Below are positions 25,965 through 33,862 of a stretch of 47,007 nucleotides of DNA, piece after piece. The stretch is from Chitinophagaceae bacterium. GTDB lineage: Bacteria; Bacteroidota; Bacteroidia; Chitinophagales; Chitinophagaceae. Numbering within the stretch: position 1 is the stretch's first letter; every line of letters starts with the position of its first letter. The notes under the pieces are model-generated. The model saw only the letters and a list, made by a program, of their open reading frames with translations. It made no database searches and was not told the DNA's origin. The stretch spans positions 1 to 47,007 of the forward strand of contig SAIX01000097.1 of NCBI GenBank assembly GCA_004028765.1, given 5' to 3'. The position numbers and the translations under genes were made by a program.

Positions 25965-26753
25965 ATGCGATGCTGGTTTCTTATACTCCTTTTTTTTCTT
26001 ACTGCGAATCATTTCTTCGCGCAGGATTTTACAGCATACCGGTCTGAATTCTTCCAGGGTAACCGGGCCATGCTTCCTTACCGTTTATTGCAGCCGGCAG
26101 GAGATACGAGTGCTGCATACCCGCTCTTGGTTTTTTTGCATGGTGCCAATGAAAGGGGTGATGATAATACTGCGCAGCTTGCGATCGGGGGAAGGTTTTT
26201 TTTACGCGATTCGATCCGGAAAAATTACCCGGCCTATGTTCTCTTTCCCCAATGCCCGGCTGATGATGTATGGGCTTATTTTGAAAACCAGATCGATTTG
26301 AGTACGGGCTATGCAAAAGACTGGGTTTTCCCTTTCCATAAAGAACCGACGGCTACCGGAAAATTGTTGAAAGAGCTCATCGATCATTGGGTGGCTTCAG
26401 GTAAGATCGATCCAAAGCGCATTTATATTGCAGGGCTTTCGCAGGGAGGGATGGGTGTTCTTGATATGATCGCGAGATATCCTGAAATGTTTGCTGCAGG
26501 TATTGCGATCTGCGGCGCGGGCGATCCCTTCACAACAAAACTCTTTGCAGGCAAAACGGCATTGTGGTTGTTTCATGGTGAAGAAGATAAAGTGGTGCCG
26601 TACGATTTTTCACAGCAATATTACCGGAGGTTAAAGCGGGCCGGCAGCGTGGTCCGTTTTTCATCGTACCCGAATGTAGCGCATAACAGCTGGGTAAATG
26701 CATTCGCCGAGCCCGATCTGTTGCACTGGCTCTTTGCCCAGGCGAAGAAATAG
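25965..26753 (+). CDS. secreted alpha/beta hydrolase (esterase/peptidase type)
   Basis: The 262-residue protein has a signal peptide (hydrophobic to about residue 20, ending NHFFAQ). It is an alpha/beta hydrolase like the dienelactone hydrolase/prolyl oligopeptidase group: LVFLHGANERG carries the oxyanion segment, GLSQGGMG the nucleophile Ser, GEEDKVVP the Asp and VAHNSW the His. It acts in the periplasm or outside, probably on esters or peptides. It starts 1 nt after the methyltransferase stop and ends 22 nt before the rRNA methylase gene, but a TATCTTTG box intervenes. Confidence 0.9.
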   Translation: MRCWFLILLFFLTANHFFAQDFTAYRSEFFQGNRAMLPYRLLQPAGDTSAAYPLLVFLHGANERGDDNTAQLAIGGRFFLRDSIRKNYPAYVLFPQCPADDVWAYFENQIDLSTGYAKDWVFPFHKEPTATGKLLKELIDHWVASGKIDPKRIYIAGLSQGGMGVLDMIARYPEMFAAGIAICGAGDPFTTKLFAGKTALWLFHGEEDKVVPYDFSQQYYRRLKRAGSVVRFSSYPNVAHNSWVNAFAEPDLLHWLFAQAKK

Positions 26754-26763
26754 CAGCAGCGCC

Positions 26764-26771
26764 TATCTTTG
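26764..26771 (+). promoter_or_regulatory. -7 box (TATCTTTG) of the RsmF-like gene
   Basis: Exact TAnnTTTG match ending only 4 nt before the ATG at 26776. Transcription would begin at the start codon, making the mRNA leaderless. Confidence 0.5.
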
Positions 26772-26775
26772 TTCG

Positions 26776-28128
26776 ATGGATTTACCCCTCGCGCTACTGC
26801 AATCACTCGAAACGGTTCCCGGATTTGACAGGGCTGCGTTCGAAGCTGTTCACAATGCGGGTAAACAGGTTGTTTCCGTCCGTTTCAATCCCAGAAAAAC
26901 GATTGAAAGAGATGCTTGGAAAAAAGACCCCATACCCTGGTGCTGCGATGGATATTATCTCGCAGAGCGCCCTTTCTTCACTTTCGATCCCGTTTTTCAT
27001 GCAGGCGCTTATTATGTACAGGAAGCCAGCAGTATGTTTTTATATGAAGCGCTGAAGCAGGTGCTTGGTGAGGATACAGAAAAAAAAGTGCTGGATCTTT
27101 GTGCAGCACCCGGCGGCAAAAGCAGTTTACTCGCAGCCTATTTTCATAACGGGCTGGTGGTGGCCAATGAAGTAATCAAAACAAGGGCTGCGATACTCAT
27201 GGAGAATATTACCAAATGGGGGGATGACCATGTGATCGTTACAAACAATGATCCTGCACATTTTCAATCACTGCCAGGTTTTTTTGATGTAATGGTGGTG
27301 GATGCGCCCTGCAGCGGCAGCGGGCTGTTCAGGAAAGATGCAGATGCGATACTGGAATGGAGCGAAGACAATGTACAATTGTGCAGCCAGCGCCAGCAAA
27401 GGATCCTTTCTGATGCATTACCCGCACTGAGAGAAGAAGGCATACTCCTGTATTCAACCTGTTCTTATTCGAAGGAGGAAGATGAGGAGATTGCCGACTG
27501 GTTACTTGAAGAAATGGAAATGGAATCGATACCCTTATCTATTCCTGCTGACTGGGGCCTTGTAAAAACAATATCCGCAAAACAGAAAGCAACAGGCTAC
27601 CGCTTTTACCCGGACAGGATCAGGGGCGAAGGTTTTTTTATTTCGGTTTTCAGAAAAAAAACAGGAGCAACAGCTCAGCGACTGAAGGAACAAAACCTGC
27701 AGAAACTTCCGGCAAAAGATGAGAAGGAACTCAGGGCATTTGCACAGCTTCCAAAACAATACCTCCTGTTTCAGCAACAGGAAACTGCAAGGGCTTTGCA
27801 GGAACTGCACTGGCAATCGCTTCAGGTGTTATCGGCCAATCTCTATATCAAAAAAGCAGGCGCGGCCGTTGGAACGTTAAAAGGGCGAGACATCTCTCCT
27901 GCACATGAATTTGCCATTAGTCATTTATGGAAATATGCATTTGAGCCGCTGCCAGTAAATCACGAAACTGCGCTGGCTTACTTGCGAAGACAGGAAATTA
28001 CCCTGCCCGAAGCCGGCCGGGGCTGGCGATTGCTTGCTGCAGAAGGATTGCCCCTGGGCTGGATCAAAGGATTGCCCAATCGTGTAAATAATTATTATCC
28101 GCCTGAATGGAGAATATTAAAAGAGTAA
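26776..28128 (+). CDS. RsmF/NOL1-like rRNA cytosine-C5 methyltransferase
   Basis: The start at 26776 (450 residues) gives the family N-terminus; the open frame extends back to 26698 across the esterase end. The catalytic domain shows LDLCAAPGGKSS (SAM, 108-118), VVDAPCSGSG with catalytic Cys179, and YSTCSYS with Cys229. The C-terminal third resembles the RsmF RNA-binding extension (GRDISPAHEFA and LAAEGLPLGWIKG). It methylates a cytosine in 16S rRNA or tRNA. The promoter of the next gene overlaps its stop codon. Confidence 0.94.
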   Translation: MDLPLALLQSLETVPGFDRAAFEAVHNAGKQVVSVRFNPRKTIERDAWKKDPIPWCCDGYYLAERPFFTFDPVFHAGAYYVQEASSMFLYEALKQVLGEDTEKKVLDLCAAPGGKSSLLAAYFHNGLVVANEVIKTRAAILMENITKWGDDHVIVTNNDPAHFQSLPGFFDVMVVDAPCSGSGLFRKDADAILEWSEDNVQLCSQRQQRILSDALPALREEGILLYSTCSYSKEEDEEIADWLLEEMEMESIPLSIPADWGLVKTISAKQKATGYRFYPDRIRGEGFFISVFRKKTGATAQRLKEQNLQKLPAKDEKELRAFAQLPKQYLLFQQQETARALQELHWQSLQVLSANLYIKKAGAAVGTLKGRDISPAHEFAISHLWKYAFEPLPVNHETALAYLRRQEITLPEAGRGWRLLAAEGLPLGWIKGLPNRVNNYYPPEWRILKE

Positions 28129-28133
28129 CTTTG
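28126..28133 (+). promoter_or_regulatory. -7 box (TAACTTTG) of the LysM gene
   Basis: Exact TAnnTTTG match that begins in the TAA stop codon of the upstream methylase gene and lies 18 nt before the ATG at 28152. Confidence 0.5.
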
Positions 28134-28151
28134 CGCCACAAAAAAGATGCT

Positions 28152-29204
28152 ATGAAGACAGGCTGGTTGTTTATTTTATTGCTTTGCGGATCGGCTACTG
28201 CCCAGGATAAACTCACCATCGCTGGAAAAGGAAATGATTTGCATGTATTGTATCCTGCTACCGGAAATGAAAGCCTGCAACAGATCAGCAGCCGTTTCGG
28301 GCTATCAGTAAATAAACTGAGCCAATATAATGGTATCAACGTCAATGCCAATACCCCTTTCGCAAAAGGCACACAGGTAAAAATACCGGTTACCCGGGAT
28401 ATCCTCCTGCAGCAGCCCGGCGAAAACAGTGCACCTGTATACCACATCATCCATAAAGGAGATAACCTGTATCGGCTCAGTATCCTCTATAACAAAGTTT
28501 CTATTGCTTCGCTCCGCTCATGGAATCACCTGAAAAAAGACATTGTAAAAGACGGCCAGCCCCTTATTATCGGCTATATGGTAAACGCTGCCGCACCGGT
28601 TATCGCTTCTGAAACAAAAAAACCAGTGGTGAAAGATGTGGATGCTTCGGTGACACAAACACCCGTACAGGAACCCGGGAAAATTTACAGCGACAAGAAA
28701 ACAATTCCCGCACCGGTTGCTGTTAAAAAAGATATAGTGCCAGCTGCGGAGAAAAAGGAAGAAAGCAAACCCGTTGTGAAGGAAACAGTCGCAGAAAATA
28801 AACAACCTGTTACCATAACACCGAAAGAAGAAAAGAAAACAGTCCTTAATAATACCGAATCAGAATACAGCCCCAAAGACGGTGATGAAGGATTTTATGC
28901 GATAGAATATGCGGCTACTTCAAAAGACAGGACACAGCAATACCGTACGGGCGATGCTGCTACTTTTAAAACCATCAGCGGCTGGACCGACCGGAAATTC
29001 TATGTTTTGATGAATGATGTGGCACCCAAAACCGTGGTGCGCATCACAGGGCCTACACAAAAAAGTATTTGCGCTGTGGTGCTCGGTCCCCTGCAGGAAA
29101 CAAAAGGGGCGGCAGGTATCCTGCTTCGTGTAAGTAATTCTGCAGCTGCGGCATTGGGTATCACCGATCAGAAATTTACGGTAGCGCTTACTTATTTTGA
29201 ATAA
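28152..29204 (+). CDS. two-LysM protein with C-terminal DPBB-like domain
   Basis: The ATG at 28152 gives a clean signal peptide (MKTGWLFILLLCGSATAQ), so the 350-residue form is preferred over the frame opening at 28107. Two LysM modules follow: a diverged one near 28-78 (LQQISSRFGLSVNKLSQYN) and a better one near 95-145 (YHIIHKGDNLYRLSILYN). A Lys, Val, Pro and Glu-rich linker leads to a C-terminal domain (VLMNDVAPKTVVRITGP, then LRVSNSAAAALG) resembling the double-psi barrel of RlpA proteins. It probably binds and remodels peptidoglycan in the periplasm. Confidence 0.85.
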   Translation: MKTGWLFILLLCGSATAQDKLTIAGKGNDLHVLYPATGNESLQQISSRFGLSVNKLSQYNGINVNANTPFAKGTQVKIPVTRDILLQQPGENSAPVYHIIHKGDNLYRLSILYNKVSIASLRSWNHLKKDIVKDGQPLIIGYMVNAAAPVIASETKKPVVKDVDASVTQTPVQEPGKIYSDKKTIPAPVAVKKDIVPAAEKKEESKPVVKETVAENKQPVTITPKEEKKTVLNNTESEYSPKDGDEGFYAIEYAATSKDRTQQYRTGDAATFKTISGWTDRKFYVLMNDVAPKTVVRITGPTQKSICAVVLGPLQETKGAAGILLRVSNSAAAALGITDQKFTVALTYFE

Positions 29205-29212
29205 TGCAGAAT

Positions 29213-29899
29213 ATGAAAAAGATAGTTGCATACGCAGTTTTTGTGTTTTGTTTTATCTCCTGCACGGCACAGGATGGGATACCCACTGCAGAGTTTGAAA
29301 AAAGAATGAATACAGCTCCTGTTCAGTTACTGGATGTCAGAACAGCAGGTGAATACAAAACAGGCCACCTGAAAAATGCCTTGCAGGCCGACTGGCTCAA
29401 CAAAGAACAGTTTGCCGACCGCACTCGTTATCTCGATAAAACAAAACCTGTACTTGTATATTGTGCTTCAGGCATGCGCAGCGCCGCCGCAGCAAAATAC
29501 CTTCTCGACAACGGATTCAAAGAAGTGCAAAACCTCAAAGGCGGATTAACCGCCTGGAAAATGGAAAACCGTTCGCTGGAAGCTCCGGCCAATCAACCGC
29601 AAATGACTTTAAAACAGTATAAAGACATCACTGCTTCGGCAGATGTGGTACTGGTTGATTTTGGTGCCGAATGGTGCCCGCCCTGTAAAAAAATGGAACC
29701 TGTATTGCAGCAGTTGAATAAAGAACTGTCTGGAAAATTCAACCTCGTAAAAGTAGATGGCGGCATCGACATTGATGTGATGAAATCACAAAAAGTAGAA
29801 ACCCTTCCTGTGTTTGTAATTTATAAAAAAGGGAAAGAAGTCTGGAGAAAACAGGGAGTGATTGAACTGGAAGAATTAAAAACAGAGCTGAGTAAATAA
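29213..29899 (+). CDS. rhodanese-thioredoxin fusion lipoprotein
   Basis: The 228-residue protein has a lipoprotein signal with FISC lipobox (Cys17). A rhodanese domain (about 25-125) has DVRTAGEYKTGH and the sulfur-carrying Cys84 in VYCASGMRS. A thioredoxin domain (about 130-228) has the redox motif WCPPC at 154-158 and a cis-Pro in TLPVF. The two domains would couple sulfur transfer or periplasmic disulfide chemistry at the membrane. An ATG at 29204 overlaps the LysM gene stop by one base (TAATG); either start keeps the signal. It is the last gene of the long plus-strand run. Confidence 0.9.
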   Translation: MKKIVAYAVFVFCFISCTAQDGIPTAEFEKRMNTAPVQLLDVRTAGEYKTGHLKNALQADWLNKEQFADRTRYLDKTKPVLVYCASGMRSAAAAKYLLDNGFKEVQNLKGGLTAWKMENRSLEAPANQPQMTLKQYKDITASADVVLVDFGAEWCPPCKKMEPVLQQLNKELSGKFNLVKVDGGIDIDVMKSQKVETLPVFVIYKKGKEVWRKQGVIELEELKTELSK

Positions 29900-29910
29900 G
29901 CAAACTGTAT

Positions 29911-30852
29911 TTATTGCAACCTGTACCCCCGCAGAAAATCTTCAATGGCCATCCTTTTCTTTCCTTCAAGTTGTATATCGAGAACCGAAATATAACCATC
30001 CGCACAGGCAAATTTTAAAAAGGTTTTTCCATCGGTAATAACTGTTCCCGGTGTGGGGTGTTGCCCTGTAATTTCCCTGCTGCTCCGGTATATTTTCAGC
30101 ACTTTCCCATCCAGTGAAGCCAATGCGCCGGGAAAGGGAGATAAGCCGCGGATAAGATTGTGTATTTCTGTTGCATTGTTATGCCAGTTTACCTGGCAGG
30201 TTTCTGTAAAAATTTTCGGGGCATGGTACAGGGAAAGCGATTGCTGCTGTATAATGGCTGCCTGGTCTTTTTCCTTCAGGCTCCCTTCTGCCAAACCCTT
30301 TACCGTTTCAACCAACAGCTCAGCGCCGATCATTTTCATCCTGTCGTGCACTTCGCCGGTTGTTTCCTCTTCACCGATCGAAAAACTTTTTTGCAATAGT
30401 ATCCCGCCCGTATCGATCTCGTGCTTTAGCCGGAATGTGGTAACACCGGTTTCTTTTTCGCCATTGATCACAGCCCAGTGAATGGGTGCTGCGCCACGGT
30501 ATTGCGGTAAGAGCGATCCATGCAGGTTAATGGTGCCCATGCGAGGCATATTCCATACAATTTCAGGCAACATCCGGAATGCAACCACTACCTGCAGATC
30601 CGCCTGCAGCGAACGGAGTGTTTCAATAAAAAAAGAGTCTTTCAGTTTTTCAGGCTGCAGGATATTCAATCCCTTTTCAACAGCGTATTTTTTTATGGCG
30701 CTTTCAGTCAGTTTCATACCACGGCCTGCAGGTTTATCAGGGGCGGTAACCACTCCAACGATGGTGCAACCTGCCTGTAACAATGCATCGAGAGACGCAA
30801 CAGCAAAATCGGGCGTGCCCATAAAAACAATGCGTAAACCGGATAACAACAT
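29911..30852 (-). CDS. fmt: methionyl-tRNA formyltransferase
   Basis: The start at 30852 (313 residues) begins the family N-terminus (LRIVFMGTPDFA); the frame is open 29 codons further but across the promoter. Other hallmarks are TAPDKPAGRG, NLHGSLLPQYRGAAPIHWA with the catalytic Asn/His and folate-binding loop, and a C-terminal OB-like domain. It formylates initiator Met-tRNA for translation start. It ends 11 nt from the rhodanese gene (convergent). A TATCTTTG box lies 4 nt upstream of the ATG. Confidence 0.97.
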   Translation of the reverse strand: MLLSGLRIVFMGTPDFAVASLDALLQAGCTIVGVVTAPDKPAGRGMKLTESAIKKYAVEKGLNILQPEKLKDSFFIETLRSLQADLQVVVAFRMLPEIVWNMPRMGTINLHGSLLPQYRGAAPIHWAVINGEKETGVTTFRLKHEIDTGGILLQKSFSIGEEETTGEVHDRMKMIGAELLVETVKGLAEGSLKEKDQAAIIQQQSLSLYHAPKIFTETCQVNWHNNATEIHNLIRGLSPFPGALASLDGKVLKIYRSSREITGQHPTPGTVITDGKTFLKFACADGYISVLDIQLEGKKRMAIEDFLRGYRLQ

Positions 30853-30856
30853 GCGG

Positions 30857-30864
30857 CAAAGATA
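30857..30864 (-). promoter_or_regulatory. -7 box (TATCTTTG) of fmt
   Basis: Exact TAnnTTTG match on the minus strand, separated from the fmt ATG by 4 nt, so the transcript is probably leaderless. NamZ ends only 22 nt upstream. Confidence 0.5.
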
Positions 30865-30886
30865 GGGTTTCGGGTACCGACGCTGT

Positions 30887-32152
30887 TTATTCGAAATCGG
30901 GGTACAGGAGATATTTCTTCCGTATTTTTTTAAAAGCATCCAGTTTGGGCTGCCAGCTTTTCCGGATCTCTTCTTCCGTTTTTCCTGCTTTGATCTGTTC
31001 CATCAGTTCAGCGTTCCCCGCCAAACGGTTGAATGAACTGTTCAGGATGTTACCGCTTTTCGGTATCGTAAAAAATTTTTCTTTGTCAGGGAAAAGCCGG
31101 TATGCTTCCAGCAGGTATTGCAGTTGTATGTGCCCATTTATTTTTTTGAGGATTTCATCATCCGTTCCCAGTAAATTCCACCCATAGCATAGCTGGTTTT
31201 TTAATTTGGGTTCTTTGGCGCCATCACGCGGAACGGGTGTAAAAGCAAACATATTTTCGGGAAGGGAAGGGTGGCCAAAAATAACAAAAGGATGGTCGGT
31301 ACCCCTGCCTTCATTCAATGCCGTTCCTTCAAAATAACAGGTGCTTGCATACCAATATACTGAAGCCATGTCGGGGATATTGGGAGAGGGTTTTACCGGC
31401 AAACGGTACAAACTTTTGTGCGTATAATTGGCACATTTGATCACCTGGAAATGAAATGCAGTATCTTTTGAATTTTCTGCCCGCTGGTAGTAGGCATATT
31501 TTTCATTTGCTTTTTCAGTGAGCCATTTTTCACCTGCAATCATAAAAGCATATTCCGCCATCGTCATCCCGTATACCACCGGAACCGGCTGCATACCCAC
31601 AAAACTCCTGAACGCGGTATCCAGCACGGGGCCATCTACATAAAATCCGTTCGGATTGGGCCTGTCAAGTATCATCAGTGGTTTGCTGTTTTCAAAAGCG
31701 GCTTCCATCAATTCCTGCAGCGAAGAAATATAAGTATAAAAACGCGTGCCCACATCCTGTACATCAAACACCAGCACATCCACATCCGCCAGGTCTTCCG
31801 CACTGGGTTTTCTTTTGCTGCCATAAAGCGAAATAACCGGGATGCCTGTTACCGCATCGGTATAATTGCCCACTTTTTCACCCGCATCGGCTGTGCCCCT
31901 GAACCCATGTTCGGGGCCGAATGCTTTTGTAATATGTACACCTAAAGAAAGCAGGGTATCCACCAGGTGCCTGCTTCCAACAGTTGCAGTATGATTGGCA
32001 AAAAGGCCCACACGTTTTCCTTTCAGCAAAGGCAGGTAAACCTGGGTGCGGTAAGCGGCTGGCAGGATAGGGGAAGGCGTTTGTGCAGGAACCGTGTTTT
32101 GTAAAACACTGAAAAACAGGAATAAAAACAGGCAGTTGCGCTGGTGCTTCAT
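30887..32152 (-). CDS. namZ: NamZ-family exo-beta-N-acetylmuramidase (DUF1343)
   Basis: The 421-residue protein has a signal peptide (cleavage near VPAQ, residue ~24) and the DUF1343 segments in order: GKRVGLFANHTATVG, FGPEHGFRG, YGSKRKPSAEDL, DVDVLVFDVQDVGTRFYTY, LDRPNPNG, and a C-terminal domain with EGRGTDHPF. Members remove N-acetylmuramic acid from the non-reducing ends of peptidoglycan fragments in the periplasm during cell-wall recycling. It lies upstream of fmt on the same strand with 34 nt between them. Both the signal peptide and motif set are intact. Confidence 0.92.
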   Translation of the reverse strand: MKHQRNCLFLFLFFSVLQNTVPAQTPSPILPAAYRTQVYLPLLKGKRVGLFANHTATVGSRHLVDTLLSLGVHITKAFGPEHGFRGTADAGEKVGNYTDAVTGIPVISLYGSKRKPSAEDLADVDVLVFDVQDVGTRFYTYISSLQELMEAAFENSKPLMILDRPNPNGFYVDGPVLDTAFRSFVGMQPVPVVYGMTMAEYAFMIAGEKWLTEKANEKYAYYQRAENSKDTAFHFQVIKCANYTHKSLYRLPVKPSPNIPDMASVYWYASTCYFEGTALNEGRGTDHPFVIFGHPSLPENMFAFTPVPRDGAKEPKLKNQLCYGWNLLGTDDEILKKINGHIQLQYLLEAYRLFPDKEKFFTIPKSGNILNSSFNRLAGNAELMEQIKAGKTEEEIRKSWQPKLDAFKKIRKKYLLYPDFE

Positions 32153-32210
32153 ACGGAAAGATTAAGACGGGTAAGTTAATAAAAATCTGCAGCGGTCTTG
32201 ATTTTGATTG

Positions 32211-32218
32211 TATTTTTG
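32211..32218 (+). promoter_or_regulatory. -7 box (TATTTTTG), probable FKBP gene promoter
   Basis: Exact TAnnTTTG match on the plus strand, 111 nt before the FKBP ATG. It implies a leader of roughly 105 nt. Confidence 0.35.
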
Positions 32219-32329
32219 ACGCACGCAATTGCTATGCATCCCTCTTCTTTGTCCCGGCGGTTTACGCCCATGGCTGGTTTCGGAAATATACCAAATGCTG
32301 CCCCGAATATTTTATCATAAAAACGCATT

Positions 32330-32785
32330 ATGCAACAAGTAAAAAAAGGTGATACTGTTAAAATTCATTATCACGGAAAACTGACTGACGGAACAACATT
32401 TGATTCTTCTGATGGAAGAGCGCCGCTTGAATTTGAAGTAGGCAGCGGACAGGTAATACCCGGTTTTGATGATGGCGTAACCGGCATGGCGGTAGGCGAA
32501 AAGAAAACCATTCATATCCCGGCTGATCAGGCATATGGGCAAAAACAGGAAGAGATGATCATGGAATTTCCGAAAGACCGTTTCCCCGAAGACCTTACAC
32601 CCGAAGTGGGGATGCAGCTGAATATGAGTAACCCGCAGGGACAAAGCTTCCCGGTTGTGATCGTGGAAGTACTGGATGAAGTGGTGATACTGGATGCAAA
32701 CCACCCATTGGCGGGTGAAGACCTGGTGTTTGATCTCGAACTCGTAGAGATCGCAGGCGCAGCACCCCTGATCATTATGCCTTAA
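32330..32785 (+). CDS. FKBP-type peptidyl-prolyl isomerase (SlyD-like)
   Basis: The 151-residue protein is an FKBP domain (VKIHYHGKLTDGTTFDSS, GSGQVIPGFDDGVTGM, GEKKTIHIPADQAYG) interrupted by an insert-in-flap chaperone domain (residues ~77-125, including FPEDLTPEVGMQLNM), then LDANHPLAGEDLVFDLELVEI. This is the SlyD arrangement. It speeds proline isomerisation and helps folding in the cytosol. The metal-binding His-rich tail of Escherichia coli SlyD is missing. No signal peptide is present. Confidence 0.95.
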   Translation: MQQVKKGDTVKIHYHGKLTDGTTFDSSDGRAPLEFEVGSGQVIPGFDDGVTGMAVGEKKTIHIPADQAYGQKQEEMIMEFPKDRFPEDLTPEVGMQLNMSNPQGQSFPVVIVEVLDEVVILDANHPLAGEDLVFDLELVEIAGAAPLIIMP

Positions 32786-32794
32786 GGCGAATAA

Positions 32795-32864
32795 AATTAA
32801 AAAGTAAGAATTAAAAATTAAGAATTGGCTGGTAAGCTTCCTTAATTTTTAATTCTTACTTTTT
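32795..32864. repeat. heptamer stem-loop downstream of the FKBP gene
   Basis: Seven-nt units run AATTAAA, AAGTAAG, AATTAAA, AATTAAG, AATTGGC on the left, then CTTAATT, TTTAATT, CTTACTT on the right. The arms 32799-32822 and 32841-32864 are a perfect 24-bp inverted repeat with an 18-nt loop. It could stop transcription in either direction, though it has almost no GC in the stem. Confidence 0.75.
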
Positions 32865-32982
32865 ATACACGCAACAGTTTTCATGGCATCTTCGTTGCGT
32901 CGCAAGCACTTCATCTGCAGTTTTTCATAGCAGCAAGACCTCATAAAATTTTCTCTCATCAGGTCAAAACGGGTATGGAACT

Positions 32983-33534
32983 TTATTTTTTCATCCAGTA
33001 CCCCAGCCATATACCGCACAATCCCCAGCCGGCCAATGCATCAACCAGGTGTGCGCGGATGTCGAAAATCTTATACCAGATAAATGTATTATACGGTTCA
33101 TAAATAAAGATGATCAGCCCTGTGAACAGGCTCGCCATAAATACACTCGCGAAACTGTACTTGCTCCATTTGCCCAGTATCCAGCAAAGCAGCCATACCA
33201 TTAAAATGGTTGCAACAAGCCCGCGAACCATATTCATGTACATATCGTTCATCGTTATCTTGAATTCTTTGTGATACTGGATAAATGCCCAGGGTTTGTT
33301 CATATTTTTTTCACCAGCTCTGGTGGCTTCTTCCCAGGAAGTACCCTTCGGTACCGACGGAAGCAGGTAACCGCCTTCTTTTTCAAGATGTGTATTTAAG
33401 AACTGCATAATCGTGTCCTGCCCGGCAGTATAGTCCTGTGCAGGCCGGTGAAGATCAAGAACGGTCCATGAAAGGGTTTGCCATAAAAAAATCAGCAACC
33501 CGCCTACAATGGCCCCGATAAGATTTTTTTTCAT
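32983..33534 (-). CDS. hypothetical membrane protein
   Basis: The start at 33534 (183 residues) places an N-terminal hydrophobic segment (NLIGAIVGGLLIFLWQTLSW) immediately after MKK; the frame extends 17 codons further without support. A soluble stretch of ~70 residues is followed by three more helices (VATILMVWLLCWILG, SVFMASLFTGLIIFIY, and the last near ALAGWGLCGIWLGYW). I recognise no family, although similar four-helix proteins recur in Bacteroidota. It stands alone, downstream of a gene-free region rich in heptamer repeats. Confidence 0.75.
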   Translation of the reverse strand: MKKNLIGAIVGGLLIFLWQTLSWTVLDLHRPAQDYTAGQDTIMQFLNTHLEKEGGYLLPSVPKGTSWEEATRAGEKNMNKPWAFIQYHKEFKITMNDMYMNMVRGLVATILMVWLLCWILGKWSKYSFASVFMASLFTGLIIFIYEPYNTFIWYKIFDIRAHLVDALAGWGLCGIWLGYWMKK

Positions 33535-33590
33535 AAGGGGAGATTTGGTTGCAAACAAAATAGAAAATGGTTTTGGTATTTGCAAGAGGG

Positions 33591-33618
33591 GTGAGTGGTG
33601 AGTTGTGAATGGTGAGTA
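33591..33618. repeat. four GTGAGTn-type heptamers
   Basis: GTGAGTG, GTGAGTT, GTGAATG, GTGAGTA in exact tandem; first block of the gene-free region. Confidence 0.75.
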
Positions 33619-33622
33619 GGGT

Positions 33623-33675
33623 AATTCGTAATTTGCTTTTTCATGAATTCGTCGATCATGAATCGTGAATAGAAC
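33623..33675. repeat. AATTCGT/ATCATGA-type heptamers
   Basis: AATTCGT and AATTTGC at 33623-33636, then AATTCGT, CGATCAT, GAATCGT, GAATAGA at 33646-33673. The 7-nt phase is clear, but the units are more diverged than in the flanking blocks. Confidence 0.55.
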
Positions 33676-33689
33676 AGCTGATTTGTTTG

Positions 33690-33717
33690 GTTCATGGTTG
33701 ATGGCTCATGGTTCATG
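33690..33717. repeat. four GTTCATG-type heptamers
   Basis: GTTCATG, GTTGATG, GCTCATG, GTTCATG in exact tandem without gaps. Confidence 0.75.
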
Positions 33718-33727
33718 ATGAGAAAAC

Positions 33728-33748
33728 AATCCGGAATCCGGTGATTCG
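33728..33748. repeat. AATCCGG heptamers
   Basis: Two identical units AATCCGG (33728-33741) followed by TGATTCG; similar TCAATTCG and GGAATCAT units follow with 8-nt spacing. Confidence 0.6.
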
Positions 33749-33789
33749 TCAATTCGGGAATCATAAAAAAACAATTCACATCAAAACTT

Positions 33790-33817
33790 TTAACTATTAA
33801 CCATTAACTACTAACTA
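33790..33817. repeat. four TTAACTA-type heptamers
   Basis: TTAACTA, TTAACCA, TTAACTA, CTAACTA in exact tandem, 45 nt upstream of the pepT start. Confidence 0.75.
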
Positions 33818-33862
33818 TAGCCACGATCCAACCGCAAACGCTATCTTGCAGCAAATCACGAA

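Larger units (their letters stand above)
33535..33862. other. 328-nt gene-free region filled with heptamer repeats
   Basis: No coding frame or RNA gene is evident. Most of it (33591-33817) consists of short degenerate 7-nt tandem arrays, listed separately. The remainder holds A-rich stretches and the immediate upstream region of pepT, where TATCTTGC at 33842-33849 is a weak -7-like sequence. Confidence 0.6.

Noticed and set aside
32849..32959. A 36-codon minus-strand open frame downstream of the membrane protein (MRENFMRSCCYEKL)
   Set aside because: It ends inside the 24-bp inverted repeat, has no recognisable domain or promoter box, and is short enough to arise by chance.
33535..33862. A CRISPR-like array
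   Set aside because: The repeats are 7 nt, degenerate, directly abutting and differ between blocks, with no spacers of constant length.
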